A DNA stretch of 64,000 bases, from positions 22,899,202 through 22,963,201 of the forward strand of contig OZ023206.1 of the NCBI GenBank assembly GCA_963995525.1. Reading direction: 5' to 3'. Position 1 is the first letter of the stretch. Every line of letters starts with the position of its first letter. Both the position numbers and the translations under genes were made by a program. The notes under the pieces are model-generated. The model saw only the letters and a list, made by a program, of their open reading frames with translations, was not told the origin of the DNA and searched no databases. This document shows, in pieces, positions 62,517-64,000 of the stretch. This stretch comes from Escarpia spicata (Eukaryota > Annelida > Polychaeta > Sabellida > Siboglinidae).

Positions 62517-63192
62517 ATATATATAATTATAGTGTACACAAATTACTTATGTACTAGTTAGCTGAGTTGATCAGTATATAAATATTATACATGTTTTAAA
62601 ACATGTATTTTGACAGTATCAAATGTACTAACCTTACATGTAAGGGATCATCTCAGAACATTGATGTCCGATATCAGACAAGAGTACTTTTGTTTGGGGC
62701 AGGGGGATCTGCAGCAGTTTCGTCTGACCGATGCTATTAATATATTGATATCATTTATCAGTGTTTACACACTTACATCTGATGTGAAGGAATGGGAGCT
62801 AATGCTGGAAGAAAGTAATTTCGTCTGATATCGGACATTGATGTTCTGAGATGATCCCCTCATAAAAGTTATGATTTAACAATTTAAAATCCACATGCTG
62901 TCCATTTATAGTGATCTAACAATGAAGTCAGACATTGTTTAAAAATGTGGCTGCATGCATTGATAATCAACATGTAGCGCAGGTTTATACTGGGGCAATC
63001 ATTTCAACAGGCACAGCTTGCCAGTCGTGTGGCAGAGAATGTAGACGGAGAGTCCGATAACCAGGTGAATTCAGTGCTGACGAAACATTACAACCAGATG
63101 AATGAAGTGAGCGAGCGAATGGAAAATGAACGCACCCGTCAGAAGCAACTGCTTCAAGAGAAAATCGAGGCCAAGAAGGAGCAGAAAGAGAG
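39095..63192 (+). CDS. EVC: EVC-like ciliary membrane coiled-coil protein, 17 exons, 3' end outside window
   Basis: EVC is the partner of EVC2 in the ciliary EvC complex, which in vertebrates modulates Smoothened output. The joined exons give 2,222 nt, about 740 codons, all in phase. The ATG at 39095 has G at -3 and +4 and no in-frame upstream ATG in the exon. Residues 24-43 are the single membrane helix (AMALGFFAGVIVGALVAFL), followed by a basic stop-transfer stretch. Exon 2 is acidic and Gly/Ser-rich, probably disordered. From exon 3 on, the protein is almost wholly Lys/Glu/Gln-rich coiled coil. Vertebrate EVC is just under 1,000 residues, so roughly a quarter is expected beyond 64000. Intron 11 is of GC-AG type. 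Identity rests on architecture and the head-to-head EVC2 neighbour. Confidence 0.8.
39581..39827. mobile_element. MITE with long terminal inverted repeats, copy 1
   Basis: Ends gaatcatctcagaag ... ttctgagatgatcc, with inverted repeats of about 35 bp that include gatgtctgatatcagac. About 247 bp, no coding content. Same family as 62645-62857. Confidence 0.7.
40320..40725. repeat. Dispersed repeat with G-rich blocks
   Basis: Begins cagtggcgcggtaac, contains two blocks of actggggggcagaa and tatgtctgccc, and ends ccgttcccatgcctatgta. The outer sequence resembles ends of common non-autonomous DNA transposons. Confidence 0.4.
40897..41407. mobile_element. Palindromic MITE-like element rich in CGATAG
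   Basis: Left end aggagtgtaacaatac and right end gtcacccct are an imperfect inverted pair. The subterminal zones are full of CGATAG/CTATCG motifs, such as tatcgcgatag. About 0.5 kb without coding content; hAT-like by terminus only. Confidence 0.45.
41575..42062. repeat. Dispersed repeat of gaggctctccaaaaac units, copy 1
   Basis: Internal short repeats (gaggctctccaaaaac, atttgcaccccc) are followed by caaccttccctaaatattgg and a G/C-rich end ccagttccatcgcctatgca. It recurs at 63640-64000 in the same orientation. Confidence 0.65.
42700..42969 (+). CDS. EVC: EVC exon 2: basic then acidic linker
   Basis: It is 270 nt, phase 0 to 0, with acceptor cagtcacag and donor AAT|GTAAGT. It begins with a strongly basic cluster (SKRRKSTKRRKRM) directly after the helix, then acidic, Gly/Ser-rich, low-complexity sequence. 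Confidence 0.8.
43599..44693 (+). mobile_element. Non-autonomous hAT-like element, copy 2
   Basis: About 1.1 kb, sharing with copy 1 the ends (CAGTGTTCTGCCTAGGT; right end CAGTGTTTTGCTCAGGT inverted), gtgatgccctggtacc and atcccgat blocks. It contains internal repeats based on gaggaggcgccgaccttc (44215 and 44425). It lies in EVC intron 2. Confidence 0.6.
45575..45745. repeat. Dispersed repeat pair, copy 1
   Basis: Shares ccagaataactttctgaca, aatatttataaacaaatgtg and the following tttacttt/agcctatatgttctaaa region with 61118-61275. No coding content. Confidence 0.5.
45925..46150. repeat. TG/CA-rich short repeats
   Basis: Interrupted gtgcatgcgtg-type runs at 45925-45990 and cacacacgcatg-type runs at 46120-46150. 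Confidence 0.7.
47050..47315. repeat. 36-bp minisatellite, upstream cluster
   Basis: Degenerate units of gtttgtagacaatgatccag plus atgatccatgt. Same family and orientation as 48990-49275, 1.7 kb away. Confidence 0.7.
47334..48637 (+). repeat. Eight dispersed copies of GTGACTCGCGTTAC
   Basis: Copies or one- to three-base variants start at 47334, 47512, 47700, 47715, 48422, 48451, 48467 and 48624, all in the same orientation with irregular spacing. The motif is an imperfect palindrome (GTGAC-N4-GTTAC). The sequence between copies is not repetitive. Function unknown. Confidence 0.75.
48990..49275. repeat. 36-bp minisatellite ending in the EVC exon 3 acceptor
   Basis: About seven units of gtagacaatgatccagatga type. 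The last unit (tagacaatgctccag|atg) supplies the AG acceptor of EVC exon 3. Confidence 0.75.
49276..49416 (+). CDS. EVC: EVC exon 3: coiled coil begins
   Basis: It is 141 nt, phase 0 to 0, with donor GCG|GTAAGG. The acceptor (gctccag) lies inside the last unit of a minisatellite. It encodes MFRTVLGKQLSKGRITPEQS and then Glu-rich coiled coil. Confidence 0.75.
49424..49590. repeat. 37-bp tandem repeat just after EVC exon 3
   Basis: Four units of agttaaagggagggtgtcac plus gtcctcttgtttatatt, starting within 10 nt of the exon 3 donor. Confidence 0.85.
50053..50136 (+). CDS. EVC: EVC exon 4: coiled coil
   Basis: It is 84 nt, phase 0 to 0, with acceptor caatatag and donor CTG|GTAGGT. It encodes ELKNKKFRDPAEREREVERI and onward. 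Confidence 0.75.
50603..50677 (+). CDS. EVC: EVC exon 5: coiled coil
   Basis: It is 75 nt, phase 0 to 0, with acceptor tgctgtag and donor GAG|GTAAGT. It encodes NSIVPDEKNRIRKQLSCQTE and onward. Confidence 0.75.
51138..51221 (+). CDS. EVC: EVC exon 6: coiled coil
   Basis: It is 84 nt, phase 0 to 0, with acceptor gtttacag and donor GCG|GTATGT. It encodes IDAMLGEMTENMANLEKKLG and onward. Confidence 0.75.
51434..51752 (+). repeat. 63-bp tandem repeat with five acceptor-like sites
   Basis: Five units, each containing tatcttttttag|gaatctcctcag, that is, a pyrimidine tract and AG. The AG positions fall about every 63 nt near 51438, 51501, 51564, 51628 and 51691. It lies in the EVC intron between exons 6 and 7. 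Confidence 0.85.
52150..52385 (-). mobile_element. RTE-type LINE remnant
   Basis: The minus strand reads ICKVINERRKMKELREEIGM and then KMKAVRNRMRLAGHVE. This is the conserved segment near the C-terminus of RTE-like reverse transcriptases (RxRxLRWxGHVxR type). Antisense to EVC, ending about 40 nt before exon 7. Confidence 0.6.
52427..52643 (+). CDS. EVC: EVC exon 7: coiled coil
   Basis: It is 217 nt, phase 0 to 1, with acceptor ccttctcag and donor AAG|GTAGTA. It contains AIEERLAKRRLLLEKRTNES and a His/Asn-rich helical segment. An antisense LINE remnant ends just upstream of the acceptor. Confidence 0.85.
53275..54310 (-). mobile_element. RTE-type LINE remnant, split by a hAT-like insertion
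   Basis: From right to left on the minus strand it encodes ISIRMKARLYRP, an out-of-frame IYGAEA-like motif and LSEMLLGQTDYKIVRSEE. After the inserted element it continues GHRKRGRLRKRWSDRVRQDT and DRTKWRGVT. These are ordered motifs of the end of an RTE-like ORF2. Confidence 0.65.
53559..54090. mobile_element. hAT-like MITE nested in the LINE remnant
   Basis: Left end cagagctgtaacaagtac and a subterminal ttgagtaaaagtacaagtaa; the right end is the inverted form (ctactcaagtacagtaac). This TACTTGAGTAAAAGTAC pattern is familiar from animal hAT non-autonomous elements. It interrupts the LINE in mid-ORF. Confidence 0.65.
54370..54518 (+). CDS. EVC: EVC exon 8: coiled coil
   Basis: It is 149 nt, phase 1 to 0, with acceptor cttacacag and donor GAG|GTAGGA. 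It is very highly charged (KLKKNREERMRKLEKEQEKE). Confidence 0.85.
54690..54900 (+). repeat. Dispersed repeat with coding-like conservation, copy 2
   Basis: Plus-strand copy of the repeat at 12780-12970, located between EVC exons 8 and 9. It reads KASFSFDNAWRWCHLVDTYV and then VYITGFFSISAVR-like sequence before a stop. Confidence 0.55.
55028..55126 (+). CDS. EVC: EVC exon 9: coiled coil
   Basis: It is 99 nt, phase 0 to 0, with acceptor tccggcag and donor CAG|GTATAT. It encodes SYHDLLQQQRTQQNDITDAL and onward. Confidence 0.75.
55334..55567. repeat. MITE-like stem-loop
   Basis: Arms of about 54 bp (tttcattttgacgtatcca ... ttttacctggtagaggcatt and its inverse at 55505-55567) flank a centre holding the palindrome tgacgtca. 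Confidence 0.6.
55738..55879 (+). CDS. EVC: EVC exon 10: coiled coil
   Basis: It is 142 nt, phase 0 to 1, with acceptor tgtccgcag and donor GAAA|GTGGGT. The donor was chosen because it restores phase with exon 11. It encodes EQNEVLEQDMKETEAEFQKK and onward. Confidence 0.75.
56155..56282. repeat. (CA)n-rich microsatellite
   Basis: Interrupted CA and CATG repeats directly upstream of EVC exon 11. Apparent ORFs are repeat artefacts. Confidence 0.9.
56313..56380 (+). CDS. EVC: EVC exon 11: coiled coil, GC donor
   Basis: It is 68 nt, phase 1 to 0, with acceptor gacttgcag. The only in-phase 3' boundary is CAG|GCAAGT, a GC donor matching the consensus for the rare GC-AG introns. It encodes LKKAEKKRMKAKLEERLMER and onward. 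Confidence 0.75.
56798..56907 (+). CDS. EVC: EVC exon 12: coiled coil
   Basis: It is 110 nt, phase 0 to 2, with acceptor gctccgcag and donor GA|GTGAGT. It encodes KAEEDKQKMIAEQEALKEQQ and onward. Confidence 0.8.
57693..57782 (+). CDS. EVC: EVC exon 13: coiled coil
   Basis: It is 90 nt, phase 2 to 2, with acceptor gttcgacag and donor CT|GTAAGA. It encodes AKLQIMKEHEQNMTAINNHL and onward. Confidence 0.75.
58600..59195 (-). mobile_element. RTE-type LINE remnant
   Basis: The minus strand contains VMQCYVEPILLHKCESWSL, a frame-shifted EFMWFLRRMLSVSWSE and downstream basic sequence. The order matches the end of an RTE-type reverse transcriptase. Antisense to EVC. Confidence 0.6.
59390..59580 (-). 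mobile_element. tRNA-derived SINE, copy 2
   Basis: On the minus strand ggcacagtggtcgagcaatt (A-box region) and GGGTTCAAATC (B box) form a tRNA-like head followed by about 110 bp of body. It differs from the SINE at 16.5 kb, so it is a related but distinct subfamily. It ends about 50 nt before EVC exon 14. Confidence 0.65.
59627..59750 (+). CDS. EVC: EVC exon 14: coiled coil
   Basis: It is 124 nt, phase 2 to 0, with acceptor ttttacatcag and donor CTG|GTAACT. It encodes LEQKLNKRRAKVADLKRKEE and onward. A SINE ends about 50 nt before it. Confidence 0.8.
59751..61117 (+). other. EVC intron 14, left part
   Basis: No gene recognised. Contains a C-rich tcccgcccacctgccccacc patch near 60090-60115 and AT-rich sequence. 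Confidence 0.5.
61118..61275. repeat. Dispersed repeat pair, copy 2
   Basis: Partner of 45575-45745 in the same orientation. Confidence 0.5.
61914..62060 (+). CDS. EVC: EVC exon 15: coiled coil
   Basis: It is 147 nt, phase 0 to 0, with acceptor atatttgcag and donor CAG|GTTGGT. It encodes EQMIVVEEKSLVEEKKKTAK and onward. Confidence 0.8.
62262..62312. repeat. (TA)n microsatellite
   Basis: TA run about 45 nt before EVC exon 16. A second TA run lies about 50 nt after the exon. Confidence 0.95.
62355..62417 (+). CDS. EVC: EVC exon 16
   Basis: It is 63 nt, phase 0 to 0, with acceptor ctttacag and donor GAG|GTAATG. It encodes VGQARRQNTIQKQDKTIKEL and onward. Long TA repeats lie on both sides. Confidence 0.75.
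62466..62525. repeat. (TA)n microsatellite with TACA interruptions
   Basis: Follows EVC exon 16 and precedes the MITE at 62645. Confidence 0.95.
62645..62857. mobile_element. MITE with long terminal inverted repeats, copy 2
   Basis: Ends GGATCATCTCAGAACATTGA and its inverse around 62838-62857. About 213 bp, in the EVC exon 16-17 intron. Confidence 0.7.
63011..63192 (+). CDS. EVC: EVC exon 17 (last one in window)
   Basis: It is 182 nt, phase 0 to 2, with acceptor tttcaacag and donor AG|GTGTGT. It encodes AQLASRVAENVDGESDNQVN and then coiled coil. The phase 2 donor shows that further exons lie to the right of the window. Confidence 0.8.
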
Positions 63193-63639
63193 GTGTGTGC
63201 CGAAATGTTTTCCCTAGCAAACTGCATTTCCAAAGCCTGTGTGATGCGGAATGTGTCTCCTGCAAAAACATACATGACAGTTATACATAGATAGGTATTT
63301 TTGCATATCCATTCTTCTCGTGACAATTTTAATATTGCTTATTCATTTCCTTGGACTGTTGGCCTCTGATTTACGAACTGACGATGTATTTGAATAAAAA
63401 CAACGGTAGTTATGTAGAGGTATTTACTTTTTTCAGTAGACAAAGTAAGTTGTCAGTCATTCTCCAGGTGGCGTCATTGTGGAGTTATGTTAAAGTTATT
63501 ATCTGCAGCATGCAGTGCCGTAATATGCGACAACAGAAATTAAATATTCATAGTAACGAGTTTAACTTCAAAATACTGTTATGGTGACAGTTGCTGCCCG
63601 TTGTTTTTGTTTCTCTGTGGGTGGGTGTAAGCTAGCGCA

Positions 63640-64000
63640 CTGGCATCGGAATGTGGTGAATATTGGGGAGCTCTCTAAAACCTTGATTTGCTTCTCGCCT
63701 TGAGGCTTGCCAAAATTATCCCACCTAGCTTGAGGCTCTCCAAAACCTTCTATTTGCACCCCCCTTGAGGTTTGCCGAAAAGCCACGTACACACTCTCAA
63801 ATAACCTTGATTTGCACCCCCATGAGGCTCACAAAAACACCCACTTTCAGGCTCCCCAAAACATCAATTTGCATCCCCCCGAGCACTACTAAAAAGCACC
63901 ACAAAGTCCACCCACCTTCCCTAACTATTGGGGCTAATCCTATCTTCAGCCTCCCTCTGAAATTATAGGGGTCTGAGCCCTCTATGCCGACCCTTATATA
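63640..64000. repeat. Dispersed repeat of gaggctctccaaaaac units, copy 2 (cut by window edge)
   Basis: Same organisation as 41575-42062, including caccttccctaactattggg. Confidence 0.65.

Overview
This is a 64 kb window of AT-rich, intron-rich animal nuclear DNA. Short spliced coding exons sit in large introns packed with transposon debris, tRNA-derived SINEs and micro- and minisatellites. Gene content and repeat families fit a bilaterian invertebrate. A lophotrochozoan such as a mollusc is my guess, but nothing in the window proves the phylum.

The window is built around one divergent gene pair. The left half (198-38671 and beyond, minus strand) is a multi-exon gene for a type I membrane protein: signal peptide, about 660-residue ectodomain, one membrane helix near residues 670-695, and a charged coiled-coil cytoplasmic tail. 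The right half (39095 to past the right edge, plus strand) encodes a protein with a membrane helix at residues 24-43 followed by long coiled coils. The topologies, the helix in the first coding exon of the right gene, and the head-to-head arrangement match EVC2 (limbin) and EVC. These are the two subunits of the ciliary EvC complex that acts with Smoothened in Hedgehog signalling in vertebrates. I assembled 18 coding exons for EVC2 (3,510 nt, 1,169 codons plus stop, every junction in phase) and 17 for EVC (2,222 nt, about 740 codons, open at the right edge). The approximately 420 bp between the EVC2 5' non-coding exon and the EVC start codon is the likely shared promoter. It contains a 13/14 match to the RFX X-box, the usual signature of ciliary genes.

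Region by region: 1-13 kb holds the EVC2 cytoplasmic exons, two truncated LINEs, a 58-bp minisatellite and two duplicated blocks. 13-21.5 kb holds the EVC2 helix and ectodomain exons, pogo-like MITEs, a SINE and a CA repeat. 21.5-31 kb is a transposon-rich intron with a complete Ty3/gypsy element (25723-30831; 169-bp LTRs, AAAGT target duplication, frameshifted gag-pol). 31-39 kb holds the first two coding exons of EVC2, a hAT-like non-autonomous element and a 600-bp TG tract. 39-64 kb holds EVC, with hAT-like elements, antisense RTE-type LINE remnants, several minisatellites and a second SINE.

No bacterial-type operon, CRISPR array, tRNA gene or rRNA gene was seen. The points most worth following up are the conserved divergent EVC/EVC2 pair with its X-box, the enlarged EVC2 ectodomain with furin-type motifs, the tandemly amplified primer binding site in the gypsy element, minisatellites that supply or mimic splice acceptors, and an unexplained cluster of a 14-bp motif in an EVC intron.
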